DNA from: Chrysomallon squamiferum
Taxonomy: Eukaryota; Mollusca; Gastropoda; Neomphalida; Peltospiridae
Assembly: GCA_012295275.1 (NCBI GenBank)
Contig: CM022667.1
Location: 5,182,208 to 5,246,207, forward strand
DNA length: 64,000 bases
Direction: 5' to 3'
Shown here: positions 38,495 to 50,982 of the stretch, one piece after another
How the letters are laid out: every line of letters starts with the position of its first letter
Numbering within the stretch: the first letter of the stretch is position 1
Translations under genes and position numbers: made by a program
Notes under the pieces: generated by a model
Database searches by the model: none
Seen by the model: only the letters and a program-made list of their open reading frames with translations
What the model was told of the DNA's origin: nothing

Positions 38495-38515
38495 CTTGAG
38501 AAGGAATATACCTTC
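38495..38515 (-). CDS. 21-nt linker microexon 'RYIPSQ', unit 4 (gene M)
   Basis: CTGTAG|...|GTAAGT, 21 nt, phase 1. Confidence 0.55.
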
Positions 38516-39029
38516 CTACAGAGCAAGAGAAAAGAATGAAAAACAGTACGATTTTGTTAATAGTGAGAAAACAAACACTATAAATGATTTTACAATTTGA
38601 GAAGGTAATGAAATAACTTGATTAAAACCTGAGAAAAAAGACAGTGTAATAAGGTAATAAGTATATGTATGAACGTCTGGTGTTTAGAATCATATCGTGA
38701 TGTGTTGGTCAACAATATCTGAACTTCTTGTGTACACAGCTATTCAGCTTTTTTAAACCTATAGTCAATGCAGTCAGCTGGTAAATATTTGTACGCAGCC
38801 ACACACATGCTTGAGAGACAATTAGGACGAATAATTCAGAGGAACGCCAGGCATGAACCGGAGTCACAATAGAAAAACACTGGGAATTTGAATGATCTAC
38901 AAAATTCTCATTCCACAAAAATGGGCGAGATAACTGCACGTCGTGATGTCTATAGATGAGTCATTAATTGTTTATGCGTGTGCGTCTGTGTGTTTCTATA
39001 TGTAAGAGCTAGAGAAATAATGTTTAATA

Positions 39030-39117
<88 letters not shown>

Positions 39118-39150
39118 CATAATAATAAAAATCAAGTCGAAATTTCTTAC

Positions 39151-39165
39151 CTGTAGCTATTATAG
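39151..39165 (-). CDS. 15-nt linker microexon 'IIAT', unit 4 (gene M)
   Basis: Same 15 nt and sites as unit 5. Confidence 0.5.
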
Positions 39166-39813
39166 CTATAATATAAAAATGGGAAATAAGGTTCATTACT
39201 ACGTCACATGTATCGAATTTACTGATTATCTACCAGACAATTAAAGCAAAAGCAAAATAATAATAATAATAATATTAATAATAATAATAATAATAATAAT
39301 AAAAATAAAAATAAAAGTTTAAAAAATCTACAAATATAAATATTAATAAAATAAATAAAAAATTAAAGAAACTAAAATGAAAGTAAATGAAGAGTAAATT
39401 ATAAGAAGCTCTTTAGATAGGAAATGCATGTTAAAATTTAGTGATTTATGAAGAATTTAGGATAATTTGGTCTGAAAATGCTGAATTTTCGAATTTTAAC
39501 ATAATCTGGGATAGTCTTCACATATTCAAAGTACAATAATTCGTCAATTTCCGTGAAATGTATTTTTTTTTCTATCAATTCATAGGTAATTAAATATCCT
39601 TAGATTACAGTGGATTGTACATAAGATAAAATAAGCAATTTCACAGTTAATCTACATACAGCAGAATAGAAATAGCTGTGTCGGAAGGTTTCTAATGAAG
39701 TTTTGCTGTAACATTTGAAAATAGCACCCCTACAGAAATATGATGATTTCATCAATAATTTTTTTTTTTTTTAATATTTTAGAAGTGAACATCAACGTTT
39801 TAATTGTACTTAC

Positions 39814-40134
39814 GTTGACTACTTTTGTTACAGGTAGTTTCACCAACCCCAGGAGGTGTTCCGTCAGTGCAGGTCCACTCTCCTTCATCGACATTTTTTC
39901 TGAAGTTTTGTATCATAATAGTAATTTCTGAGGCTGAATCTACTATAACACAATATTCTACTGTTTTGAGAACACCAGTACAGACCGTATTACGATTACA
40001 ATCTATAACTAACTGACCATCTGGTCTACGAACTTGTATTCCGTACTTTACAGTGCCGTATATACGACATATCAGTTGCGATTCCCGTGGATTATTTGGA
40101 CCATTTAAACAGTCTAAATACGTCTTTGCTTTTT
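39814..40134 (-). CDS. C-type Ig exon 4 (gene M)
   Basis: 321 nt, TTTTCTATAG acceptor, GTAAGT donor, phase 1 to 1. Seven Cys, reads NNPRESQLIC where others have NNARESQLIC, and CRIYGTVKYG like exon 5. It begins K-A-K-T-Y with no internal Met near the start. The mixed (CT)n tract upstream (40261-40406) is among the longest. Confidence 0.8.
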
Positions 40135-40260
40135 CTATAGAAAAAAGAAGAAAAAAGAATAATTAAACAAAAGATTGTGTGTATATATACATATAGATAG
40201 ATATATAGATAGATATATGAATAGATAGATAGACGGGTGGATAATAAATAACCTAGATCA

Positions 40261-40432
<172 letters not shown>

Positions 40433-40955
40433 TGTGTCTGTGGCTTAGCTTGTATCGTGTATAACGTTATAACAAAAGCCACAGACACATGACAGGTATA
40501 CTGTGATGAAATAATTTCAATTAGGTGTATCTGGCAATCTTCTTGGAAAAGCCGGAGAAACAAATCGGTTTATGACCCTATCTATTTTCTATTTAACATA
40601 ACGTTTTACCAGTTCACCAATAATTGGGTACATTTGTCATTACATAGCCTCACATACCGAAAGAAGCAAAAACGAGAACAAGTACAGACAAAATAACGCC
40701 AGCAGCAGAGACAACAACAACAACAACAAGAAAAACAAGAATAATGATAGAAGTAATAACAACAACAACAGGAACAACAACAACAAAAATAATACTACTA
40801 CTACTACTACTACTACTAATAATAATAATAATAAATAAATAAATGACTTTAACAAAAAAATATTAAAGTGTTTGAAACATAGGAAAATAATTTTATTCAT
40901 AAGCGAATTATTCACATATATCAAATATTGTTTGAAAGGAGTATCATATGTGTTT

Positions 40956-40998
<43 letters not shown>

Positions 40999-41457
40999 TG
41001 TTTGTGCGTGTGCTAAGAATTACAAATAGGCATCGAAAATACATCATAACATCTTAAATCAGGAGTTATAATGTGATCTTTCAGAACTATATTGTTTACA
41101 GCTTACAAGGAACCTCCGTCCGAAAAAACATAAATCAAAATCAACCTTCATAACTCATATCGATTCCTTTAAACCTTTGAGATGTGCAAGACTAAACACA
41201 CAACCTGACTAAAATCTAAATAAATATAAATGAAAATAAATAACTAAAAAAGGTTTGTCACTGGAGTAACATAGATACCAATGCTTTAGTAAATTTTTAA
41301 ATTAAAATCTAACAGGTGGAAACATTACATTTTTCATTTTCTTTTTGTACCGATATTGTCTAAGTTTTGTTTGTTACATTATCTCCTGTATCCTTCGAAC
41401 TTACGGAAGAAACATTTTGCTTTAAAGTGCCAGATATCCAATATGTTTACAAATTAC

Positions 41458-41478
41458 CTTGTTTCGCGAATTTCATTC
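41458..41478 (-). CDS. Candidate 21-nt microexon 'MKFAKQ' (gene M)
   Basis: GACAAG|GAATGAAATTCGCGAAACAAG|GTAATT, phase 1. Second of only two copies with an AG acceptor; see 45852. Confidence 0.25.
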
Positions 41479-42085
41479 CTTGTCATACGTATGGAATAAA
41501 AAATACATACCTATTATTCTACAAAAAAAACACACCAAATATAATAATAATAATAATTATAATAATAAATAATAATGAATAAAAAAAAAAATATATATAA
41601 AATGAAATAAAATGTTAATAAAGAATGATTTATAAAAGTAAAATATTTGTATCAGTAAATTTTGCTGAATTATGCGTGAGGTACATGATTATTACTAGTA
41701 AACATTATCATGAAGGTGAAGAACTCCACACAGAGATCCATGGACATTAGTTTGTAATTTGAGACCACACTTATTTGTAACTAGTATTACATAATAGGAT
41801 TATCAGATAAAAAACAATTAAAAGAGTCAAACTTTGTTTTCTAAAACCAACGTATCTTTCGACTTGCACTACAGGAACTCAAACGAATCTCTGGGTTGAA
41901 ACATGCAAAATGAAATGCAAGAGTAAGTGAATAGTGTATATTTGTATTTCTTTACTGACAATTCTGCTGAAAATACTATTTCTGCCTTCACTATAGATAC
42001 TACTGCTACTACTATTAATTGTGATCAAATATTTTTGTTTGCTATTCAACTGAAAAGAATACACTGTCAATTAGAAACGTCTTAA

Positions 42086-42106
42086 AAGCAGTCAAGGTTT
42101 TCAGAC
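42086..42106 (-). pseudogene. QNNLTA-type microexon with dead donor, unit 5
   Basis: Same TTTAAGAC donor loss as in unit 6; body 21 nt. Confidence 0.5.
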
Positions 42107-42238
42107 CTTTAGAAGAGAAAAAGAAAGGAAGAAGATTATATTAGTCATTTGTAATAAATTATGTAAAGGAATAGCAAGGAAATGGAACCAAACATTTATT
42201 AAAGTATATTGATTATATCTTAATATAAGACTGATTGC

Positions 42239-42344
<106 letters not shown>

Positions 42345-42346
42345 GC

Positions 42347-42670
42347 CTTGAGATCTTTTAATACATGGAGTATCAGTGACATTAGTAGGATATCCATCAG
42401 AACACACCCATTGGCCTTCGTCAACTTCCTTGTGGTACTTCTCTATACCGATAGTAATTTGTGTCGGTGAATCTATCCGAGCGCAGTATCCTGGCCTATT
42501 GCCCATGGTTCCACACATTGTTGTCAGGTAATTGCAAGATATAACTTCTTGTTTTTTTGGCCTTAATACTCTTATTCCAGTTCTTACAGTGCCTTTCATG
42601 TTACATGTTAATTTTGTAGGAAATCCTTCTTCGGCTTCATCCAAGCAGTCAGTATATGTTCTTGCCCTTC
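42347..42670 (-). CDS. B-type Ig exon 5 (gene M)
   Basis: 324 nt, CTTTCCAG acceptor, GC donor followed at once by (ATT)n. Seven Cys and VDEGQWVCSDGYPTNVTDTPC. Close to B6 (both read LRPKKQEVISC). Confidence 0.8.
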
Positions 42671-43083
42671 CTGGAAAGCAAGTTAGTGAATAGTACAGAT
42701 ATTAAAGATAGGAAACTACTATAATAAAACATTTACTAAATCGTTAAAAATTGATTAATATTCAACAAGTGGAATGGAAACGATTTATTTCTAGCTATCA
42801 ATTAATGTATGTATGTATGTATGTACGTATATATGTATGTGTGTGTGTCTGTGTGTATGTATGCATGTATGTATGCATATATGCGTCTGTATGTGTATTA
42901 ACAGAAATTATAGAAACTAAAATTAATACTATTAAAAGAAATATCGTATATGGTAGATAATTAAAGGAGATTATACAGACACAAAGTATGAAAGGAATAT
43001 AAATAATTCTTTAAAGAACTGTACACAGTATTTTTAGAGAATCGACAACTACTGTTCTCTCTGCTTCAACTATTTGTACTTAC

Positions 43084-43104
43084 CTTGATAAGGAATATAC
43101 CTTC
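43084..43104 (-). CDS. 21-nt linker microexon 'RYIPYQ', unit 5 (gene M)
   Basis: CTGTAG|...|GTAAGT, 21 nt, phase 1, reading R-Y-I-P-Y-Q. Confidence 0.55.
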
Positions 43105-43637
43105 CTACAGAGCAGGAGAAAAGAAAGAAAAACAATTCTATTTTGTTAGTAGTGAGAAACAAACACTAATAAATGAGTTTTCAATGTGAGAAAAATCGAA
43201 ATGATTTCATTATTAAATTGAGAAAAAATTGAGACAAAAAAGAAAGAGTAATGTGGTGATAAATATATATATGAACATCTGGTGTTTAGAATCATATCGT
43301 GATGTGTTGGGTCAACAATATCTGAACTTCTTGTGTACACAGCCATTCAAATTTTTTAAACCTATAGTCAATGCAATCAGGTGGTAAATATTTGTACATC
43401 GCCACCCACATGCTTGAGAGACAATTAGGACCAATAATTCAGACTAACTCGAGGCATGAACCGGAGTCACAATAGAAAAACACTGGGAATTTGAATGATC
43501 TACAAAATTCTCATTCCACAAAAATGGGCGAGATAACTGCACGTCGTGATGTCTATAGATGAGTCATTACTTGTTTATGCGTGTGCGTCTGTGTGTTTCT
43601 ATATGTAAGAGCTAGAGAAATAATGTTTAATAATGTT

Positions 43638-43699
<62 letters not shown>

Positions 43700-43733
43700 C
43701 ATAATAATAAAAATCTAGTTCGAAATTTCTTAC

Positions 43734-43748
43734 CTGTAGCTATTATAG
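43734..43748 (-). CDS. 15-nt linker microexon 'IIAT', unit 5 (gene M)
   Basis: TATTATAG|CTATAATAGCTACAG|GTAAGA, phase 1. After a C exon ending in T it gives S-I-I-A-T-G. Confidence 0.5.
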
Positions 43749-43832
43749 CTATAATATAAAAATGGGAAATAAGGTTCATTATTACGTCACATGTATCGAA
43801 TTTACTGATTATCTACCAGACAATTAAAGCAA

Positions 43833-43899
<67 letters not shown>

Positions 43900-44435
43900 T
43901 TAATGTTAATAATAATAATAATACAACTAAAAATAAAAGTTTAAAAAATCTACAAATATAAATATTAATAAAATAAATAAAAAATTAAAGAAACTAAAAT
44001 GAAAGTAAATGAAGAGTAAATTATAAGAAGCTCTTTAGATAGGAAATGCATGTTAAAATTTAGTGATTTATGAAGAATTTAGGATAATTTGGTCTGAAAA
44101 TGCTGAATTCTCTAATTTTAACATAATCTGGGAGTCTTCACATATTCAAATTACAATAATTCGTCAATTTCCGTGAAATGTATTTTTTTTTCTATCAATT
44201 CATAGGTAATTAAATACCCTTAGATTACAGTGGGTTGTACACAAGATAAAATAAGCAATGTCATAGTTAATCTACATACAGCAGAATAGAAATAGCTGTG
44301 TCGGATGGTTTCTAATGAAGTTTTGCTGTAACATTTGAAAATAGCATCCCTACAGAAATATGATGATTTCATAAATAATTGAGTTTTTTTAAAAAATATT
44401 TTCGAATTGAACATTAAAGTTTTAATTTTACTTAC

Positions 44436-44756
44436 GTTGACTACTTTTGTCACAGGTAGTTTCACCAACCCCAGGAGGTGTTCCGTCAGTGCAGGTCCAC
44501 TCTCCTTCATCGACATTTTTTCTGAAGTTTTGTATCATAATAGTTATTTCTGAGGCTGAATCTACTATAACACAATATTCTACTCTTTTGAGAACACAAG
44601 TACAAACTGTGTTACGATTACAATCTATAACTAACTGACCATCTGGTCTACGAACTTGTATTCCGTACTTTACAGTGCCGTATATACGACATATCAGTTG
44701 TGATTCCCGTGCATTATTTGGACCATTTAAACAGTCTAAATACGTCTTTGCTTTTT
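44436..44756 (-). CDS. C-type Ig exon 5 (gene M)
   Basis: 321 nt, TTTCTACAG acceptor region, GTAAGT donor, phase 1 to 1. Seven Cys; reads K-A-K-T-Y-L-D-C at the start, CRIYGTVKYGIQV, VIDCNRNTVCT, VDEGEWTCTDG, and ends TCDKSSQ where other copies have TCNKSSQ or TCNKASQ. A (CT)n tract of about 110 nt lies upstream of its acceptor. Confidence 0.8.
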
Positions 44757-44901
44757 CTGTAGAAAAAAGAAGAAAAAAGAAGAAAAAAGAAGAAAAAAGA
44801 ATAATTAAAAAAAAGAATGTGTTTATATATACATATAGATAAATATATAGATAGATATATGAATAGATAGATAGACGGGTGGATAATAAATAACCTAGAT
44901 C

Positions 44902-45016
<115 letters not shown>

Positions 45017-45232
45017 ATCGGTTTATGACCCTATCTATTTTCTATTTAACAGAACGTTTTACCAGTTCACCAATAATTGGGTACATTTCTCGTTACATAG
45101 CCTCACATACCGAAAGAAGCAAAAAACGAGAACAAGTACAGGCAAAACAACACCAACAGCAGAGACAACAACAACAACAACCGGAAAAACAAGAATAATG
45201 ATAGAAGTAATAACAACAACAACAACAACAAC

Positions 45233-45266
<34 letters not shown>

Positions 45267-45401
45267 TAAACAGCTTTAATAAAAAAAATATTAAAGTGTT
45301 TGAAACATAGGATAATAATTTTATTCATAAGCGAATTATTCACATATATCAAATATTGTTTGAAAGGAGTATCATATGTGTTTCTGTGTGTGTGTGTGTG
45401 T

Positions 45402-45433
<32 letters not shown>

Positions 45434-45851
45434 CTGTTTGTGCGTGTGCTAAGAATTACAAATAGGCGTCGAAAATACATCATAACATCTTAAATCAGGA
45501 GTTATAATGTGATCTTTCAGAACTATATTGTTTACAGCTTACAAGGAACCTCCGTCCGAAAAAACATAAATCAAAATCAACCTTCATAACTCATATCAAT
45601 TCCTTTAAACCTTTGAGGTGTGCAAGACTAAACACAGACAAAGACTAAAATCTGAATAAATATAAATAAACATAGATAACTAAAAAAGGTTTGTCATTGA
45701 AGTAACATAGATACCAATGTTTTAGTAAATTTTTCTTTTTGTACCGATATTGTCTAAGTTTTCTTTGTTACATTATCTCCTGTATCCTTCGAACGTACGG
45801 AAAAAACATTTTGCTTTAAAGTGCCAGATATCCAATATGTTTACAAATTAC

Positions 45852-45872
45852 CTCGCTTCGCGAATTTCATTT
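45852..45872 (-). CDS. Candidate 21-nt microexon 'MKFAKR' (gene M)
   Basis: GACAAG|AAATGAAATTCGCGAAGCGAG|GTAATT, phase 1, reading M-K-F-A-K-R. The bases are conserved in every unit, but only here and at 41458 does AG stand before it; other units read AAC or AAA. There is little pyrimidine tract. Confidence 0.25.
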
Positions 45873-46433
45873 CTTGTCAGACGTATCCAATAAAAAATAC
45901 ATACCTATTATTCTACAAAAAATAAATAAAATAAAATAAAATAAAAATAAAATAAAAAAATTATAATAATCAATAATAAAAAAAAAAAATAAGGAAATAA
46001 ATTAATAAATTAAATAAAATTATAGAAATACAATAAAATAATATGAAAGTAGGTAATGACTTATATTAGTAAAATATTTGTATCAGTAAGTTTTGCTGAA
46101 TTATGCATGACGTGCATCATTATTACTAGTAAACATTATCATGAAGGTGAAGAACTCCAAACAGATATCCATGGACAGTAGTTTGTAATTTGAGACCACA
46201 CTTATTTGTAACTAGTATTACATAATAGGATTATAAGAGAAAAAACAATTAAAAGAATCAAATGTTTTCTAAAACCAACGTATCTTTCGACTTGCACTGT
46301 AGGAACTCAAACGAATCTCTGGGTTGAAATATGCAAAATGAAGTAGAAGAGGAGTGTGGATGGTGTATATCTGTATTTCTTAACTGAAAATTCTGCTGAA
46401 AATACTATTTCTGCCGTGACTATAGATACTATT

Positions 46434-46442
46434 TTACTACTA

Positions 46443-46477
<35 letters not shown>

Positions 46478-46519
46478 ACTACTACTACTACTACTGCTGC
46501 TGCTACTACTACTACTACA
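46434..46519. repeat. (CTA)n/(CTG)n tract in gene M intron
   Basis: Interrupted trinucleotide run downstream of the dead unit 6 microexon. Other units have only two or three CTA/CTG triplets here, so it has expanded in this unit. Confidence 0.8.
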
Positions 46520-46594
46520 ACTATTAATTGTGATCAAATATTTTTGTTTGCTATTCAACTGAAAAGAATACACTGTCAATTAGAAACGTCTTAA

Positions 46595-46615
46595 AAGCAG
46601 TCAAGGTTTTGAGAC
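46595..46615 (-). pseudogene. QNNLTA-type microexon with dead donor, unit 6
   Basis: Acceptor and 21-nt body are kept, but the donor reads TTTAAGAC where the working copies have GGTAAGAC. The same change is in the copy at 42086, so it predates that duplication. Confidence 0.5.
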
Positions 46616-46754
46616 CTTTAGAAGAGAAAAAGAAAGGAAGAAGATTATATTAGTCATTTGTAATAAATTATGTAAAGGGATAGCAAGGAAATGGAACCAA
46701 ACGTTTATTAAAATATATTGATTATATCTTTATATAAGACTAATTGCTATGCTT

Positions 46755-46815
<61 letters not shown>

Positions 46816-46831
46816 TAATAATAATACTTGC

Positions 46832-47155
46832 CTTGAGTTCTTTTTATACATGGAGTATCAGTGACATTAGTAGGATATCCATCAGAACACACCCATTGGC
46901 CTTCATCAACTTCCTTGTGGAACTTCTCTATACCGATAGTAATTTGTGTCGGTGAATCTATCCGAGCGCAGTATCCTGGCTTATTGCCCATGGTCATACA
47001 CATTGTTGTAAGGTAATTGCAAGATATAACTTCTTGTTTTTTTGGCCTTAACACTCTTATTCCAGTTGTTACAGTGCCTTTCATGTTACATGTTAATTTT
47101 GTAGGAAATCCTTCTTCGGCTTCATCCAAGCAGTCAGTATATGTTCTTGCTCTTC
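46832..47155 (-). CDS. B-type Ig exon 6 (gene M)
   Basis: 324 nt, TTTCCAG acceptor, GC donor (GAG? context CAAG|GCAAGT), phase 1 to 1. The domain has seven Cys (DC, TC, SC, MC, YC, WVC, PC), GIRVLRPKKQ, SPTQITIGIEKF and VDEGQWVCSDG. Its paired C6 exon is broken, so in this unit it could be used alone. Confidence 0.8.
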
Positions 47156-47592
47156 CTGGAAAGAAAGTTAATGAATATTACAGATATTAAAGATAGGAAA
47201 CTACTATAATAAAACATTTACTAAATCGTTAAAAATTGATTATGATTCAACAAGTGGAATGGAAAGGATTTATTTCTATCTATCAATCTATGTATGTATG
47301 TATGCACGTATATATGTATGTATGTGTGTATGTATGTATGTATATACGTATATATTTATGTGTGTATGTATGTATGTATGTATGTACATATGCGTGTCTA
47401 TGTGTATTAACAGAAATTAAGGAAACGAAAATTAATACTATTAAAAGAAATGTCGTATATGGTAGATAATTAAAGGATTTTATAAAGACACAAAATATGA
47501 AAGCAATATAAATAATTCTTTAAAGAAATATACAGAGTATTTTTAGAAAATTAACAACTACTGTTCTCTCTGCTACAACTATTTGTACTTAC

Positions 47593-47613
47593 GTTGAGGA
47601 GGATTATATTTTC
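47593..47613 (-). CDS. 21-nt linker microexon, unit 6 (gene M)
   Basis: GTGTAG|GAAAATATAATCCTCCTCAAC|GTAAGT, phase 1, reading K-Y-N-P-P-Q. It lies just before B6. Confidence 0.55.
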
Positions 47614-48059
47614 CTACACAGGCGGAGAAAAGAATGAAAAACAACACGATGTTGTTAGTAATGAGAAAAGAAACACTATAAATGATTTTTTAATTTCAGA
47701 AAGAAACGAAATGATTTCTTAAAAAATTGAGAAGAAAAAACAGTGTAATATGGTGATAAATATGTATATAAACATCTGGTGTTTAGAATCAGATCGTGGT
47801 GTGTTGGGTCAACAATATCTGAACTTCTTTTGTACCCAACCATTCAATTTTATTTGGTCATAAAGTCAATGCAGTCAGGTGGTTAATATTTGTACACGGC
47901 CACCCACATGCTTGAGAGACAGTTAGGACTAATAATTAAGGGGAACTCCCCGCATGAATCGGAGTCACAATAGAAAAACGCCTGGAATTTGAATGATCTA
48001 CAAAATTCTCATTCCTCAAAAATATGCGAGATGATTTCCCGTCATGATGTCTGTACATG

Positions 48060-48346
48060 ATCCTTCATCGACATTTCTTAAAAAATAGTAGTAGTAGTAG
48101 TAGTAAAAATAATAATAATAATAATAGTAATTTCTGAGGGTGAATCTAATATAACACAGTATCGTCGTTGATCGAGAACACTAGTACAGACTGTATTCCG
48201 ATCACAATCTATAACTAACTGACCATCTGTCCTGCGAATTTGTATTCCGTACTTTACTTCGCCGATGAGACTACATTTCAGTTGTGATGGCCGTGCATCT
48301 TTTGGACCATTGAAACAGTCTAAGTTTGTCACTTTTTCATTTTTTT
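48060..48346 (-). pseudogene. C-type Ig exon 6, truncated (gene M)
   Basis: The acceptor and first ~75 residues survive (TNLDCFNGPKDARPSQLKC, VIDCDRNTVC, RRYCVILDSPSEITI). A (GTA)n(AAT)n tract then interrupts the domain, and at about 48060 a deletion joins the NVDEG codons to intron sequence like that found 3' of other 21-nt microexons. The WTCTDG Cys, the donor and the following 15-nt microexon are gone. It diverges more than other C copies, so it is probably an old one. Confidence 0.75.
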
Positions 48347-48398
48347 CTGAAAAGAAAAAAAAAACATTTAGATAATCTACTATAAAAAACCTGTTTTT

Positions 48399-48517
<119 letters not shown>

Positions 48518-48705
48518 TCATGCAATGTTATACAATAATCTCAGTTGTTTAGAACTGGAAATATTTTTTCAAAAATCGGAAAAAAAAAAAATAGATTATT
48601 GATTTGGCACTAGCTGCTGGTTTTTTTCTTAAGAGACGACAGCATTTTCCCCATTAATAAGTGAGTAACTTCGACCATATGCTATGTAAATAATAATAAT
48701 AACAA

Positions 48706-48763
<58 letters not shown>

Positions 48764-48961
48764 AATAATAAGAATAAGAATAAGAATAAAATAATATTCA
48801 TAACAAGAAGAAGAAGAAGAAGAAGGACATAAAAGATAACAGCTACAACAACAGCACCAATTATGCTCATTGAATACAACCAGGACCAAGTGTCATACTG
48901 TTAATATAGAAGTGAAACTGAGTATGATGATAATGATTATTCAAAATATATTTATATGACG

Positions 48962-48963
<2 letters not shown>

Positions 48964-49008
<45 letters not shown>
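48964..49008. repeat. Poly(A) run of about 45 bases
   Basis: Uninterrupted A run between the C6 relic and the HKRDSNDN microexon, near (CAA)n at 48706-48760, (AAT)n at about 49113-49178 and (AAG)n after it. It could mark an old retroposed 3' end or a slippage-prone site. Confidence 0.7.
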
Positions 49009-49010
<2 letters not shown>

Positions 49011-49111
49011 AAAATTAAAATAAAAATAATAATAAAAAAAATAAAATCGAAAAATAATTAAGATGAAATATAGAGAACGTAAAAATATAGGAGTAATAAT
49101 ATTTTAAAAAA

Positions 49112-49207
<96 letters not shown>

Positions 49208-49282
49208 AAGAAGAAAAAGAACAACAACAACAACAACAACAACTACAACAAAGACAAGAGTAATAATAATAATGAAACTTAC

Positions 49283-49309
49283 CATTGTCATTACTGTCCC
49301 TTTTATGTC
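49283..49309 (-). CDS. 27-nt microexon 'HKRDSNDN' (gene M)
   Basis: TTTTTTAATCAG|...|GTAAGT, 27 nt, phase 1, reading H-K-R-D-S-N-D-N. After D it gives R at the join and before a C exon gives E. It follows intron sequence homologous to gene L units and is the same length as SSDDTDID and NTKN. Confidence 0.6.
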
Positions 49310-49982
49310 CTGATTAAAAAATAAAATTAATAAATCAATTAATCTTCATTACTGATAAACTGTAGAGATTGCTGGAGTGAGTTGTATTGATCTAATTAAT
49401 CTCATTCTTATTCTTATGTTATTTTAGCCGATTTAGAAAGTAATTTCAGAAGCAAATGGTAGATTTTAGCCTCAATATTTTACAGGATGTATAGTCACTT
49501 GCGGAATACAGTTCATAGATAAAAAAAAAAAAGAAGAAAAAAAAAAAAATAAAACATTTAAAAGTTCCAAAATGATAAATAATAATAAATAATTAACATG
49601 ACTGTGAAAGAAGATTTAGTATCGTATTATTTTAATCATTTGTTTTCATCAGTTATATTTCTTCATATTTTTATCATAAATTAGATTTTCTTTTTCTTTT
49701 AATGGGTCCAGAATAGCGAAGTCTCCTGTCTATTTTTGATTTAAAAATAAATAAATAAACACAAGAATAGTGTTCTCTGTATAAAAATATATTTTTGAAG
49801 TTGGATAGTGAACAGTATAGTCATACTTCAGAGACTGGATTGATTTATTTCATGTTGTTTCTCACATGATGCATTACGGATAGTTGATAAGAAAAGTAAT
49901 TCCTTGAATTTGAATCGATATTTGATAAAATACTTTTTTTATATAATGGAAATGAACTGAGAATGTTTTGGAAAAGGTATCT

Positions 49983-50130
49983 TCATGTATTGTTACTGAT
50001 ATCCCGATTAAAGTCCAGTTCAATATCACATGATCCACAAGTTTTGTTCAGAATGAAAATCTCATGAGCTCCCTTTCCAGCAGAATCACCATTATGAATG
50101 ATGGCCCATTGGTTGCTGAAATACTGTGAC
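49983..50130 (-). pseudogene. Unidentified coding-like fragment with W..CxxC pattern
   Basis: A TTTCTTTAG acceptor precedes a frame containing QYFSNQWAIIHNGDSAGKGA and then HEIFILNKTCGSCDIELDFN, ending at TGA. It looks like genuine protein sequence, unlike the surrounding intron, but its first complete codon starts after one base (phase 2), which does not fit gene M joins. It could be a relic exon of another extracellular protein or an unrelated inserted gene piece. Confidence 0.4.
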
Positions 50131-50260
50131 CTAAAGAAAGGTGGTCATCCGTCTTTTGTTTAAAAATATTACTTTTTGAAGAGTCTAAATTACAAAATTA
50201 TCAATCCAACGAAGATTATTATTTGATGCTTTGGGTTTTGATAGCAACATTTATAAAAAT

Positions 50261-50353
50261 TTAAAAAATTTCAGGTTTGGTGAAAGACACAGTTTGTTTT
50301 AGACGCCGGTGGTAATTCTCATAGTCAGCATTCTTGGACGTGACACAGATCCA
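50261..50353 (-). pseudogene. Unidentified coding-like fragment in gene M intron
   Basis: After CATTAACCTACAG a 30-codon frame reads through WICVTSKNADYENYHRRLKQ and ends PEIF then stop. Base composition is richer in GC than the surroundings. It may be an exon relic belonging with the fragment at 49983-50130. No family recognised. Confidence 0.3.
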
Positions 50354-50573
50354 CTGTAGGTTAATGTTGATATGACAGAAAGAAAAATACGTTCCTGCTA
50401 AATTAATATAAATCCCACTATTTAAAAACAAATTGAAAGCCCAGCACGCACGAAATAAGACGCGCAAAACGCATATAAACACAAATCTGGTATGAAAACT
50501 TATATGTATTTATGAACATCTGTCTGTGTGCTTATCTCTCTATATGTATGATGCAAGTTTTTGAATAACTTAC

Positions 50574-50897
50574 TTGGAATAGTTTTGCTGCATGTTGTTT
50601 CACCAACACCACGCGACTCTCCATCGCTGCAAACCCACAGACCTTCGTCTTTTTTACTGAAAGAATGTACGGTGACAGTGATGATGTCACCCTGAATCAC
50701 TGCAGTGTATCGTTTATCGGATGTCTCACACTTCGTATTCAGACGATTACAAACAACAACTTCTTCAGGAAGACCAGCGTCTAGCCGTGTAAATCTTATT
50801 CCTTGTGTTACAGGACCAAGCACCGTACACTTTACTTTCGTAGTTTGTCCGTCCTGTGGAGCTTCCAGACAATCTATATTCGTTCTAGCTAATCCCA
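50574..50897 (-). CDS. D-type Ig exon, first Ig domain of gene M
   Basis: 324 nt, TTTGCCTAG acceptor, GTAAGT donor, phase 1 to 1. It encodes an Ig-like domain with six Cys (IDC, VKC, VVC, TKC, WVC, TTC) and DEGLWVCSDGESRGVGE. Six Cys, absence of the YC found in B and C types, and homologous intron sequence downstream (49.33-49.64 kb matches the gene L unit introns) make it the single-copy counterpart of the A type amplified in gene L. It is the N-terminal domain and so probably the most membrane-distal. Confidence 0.8.
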
Positions 50898-50904
50898 CTA
50901 GGCA

Positions 50905-50982
<78 letters not shown>

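Noticed and set aside
50261-50482. Signal peptide in the frame starting MFICVLRVLF for gene M
   Set aside because: It lies 3' of the D exon and has no donor in phase 1; the exon at 51495 fits in position and phase and has a paralogue in gene L.
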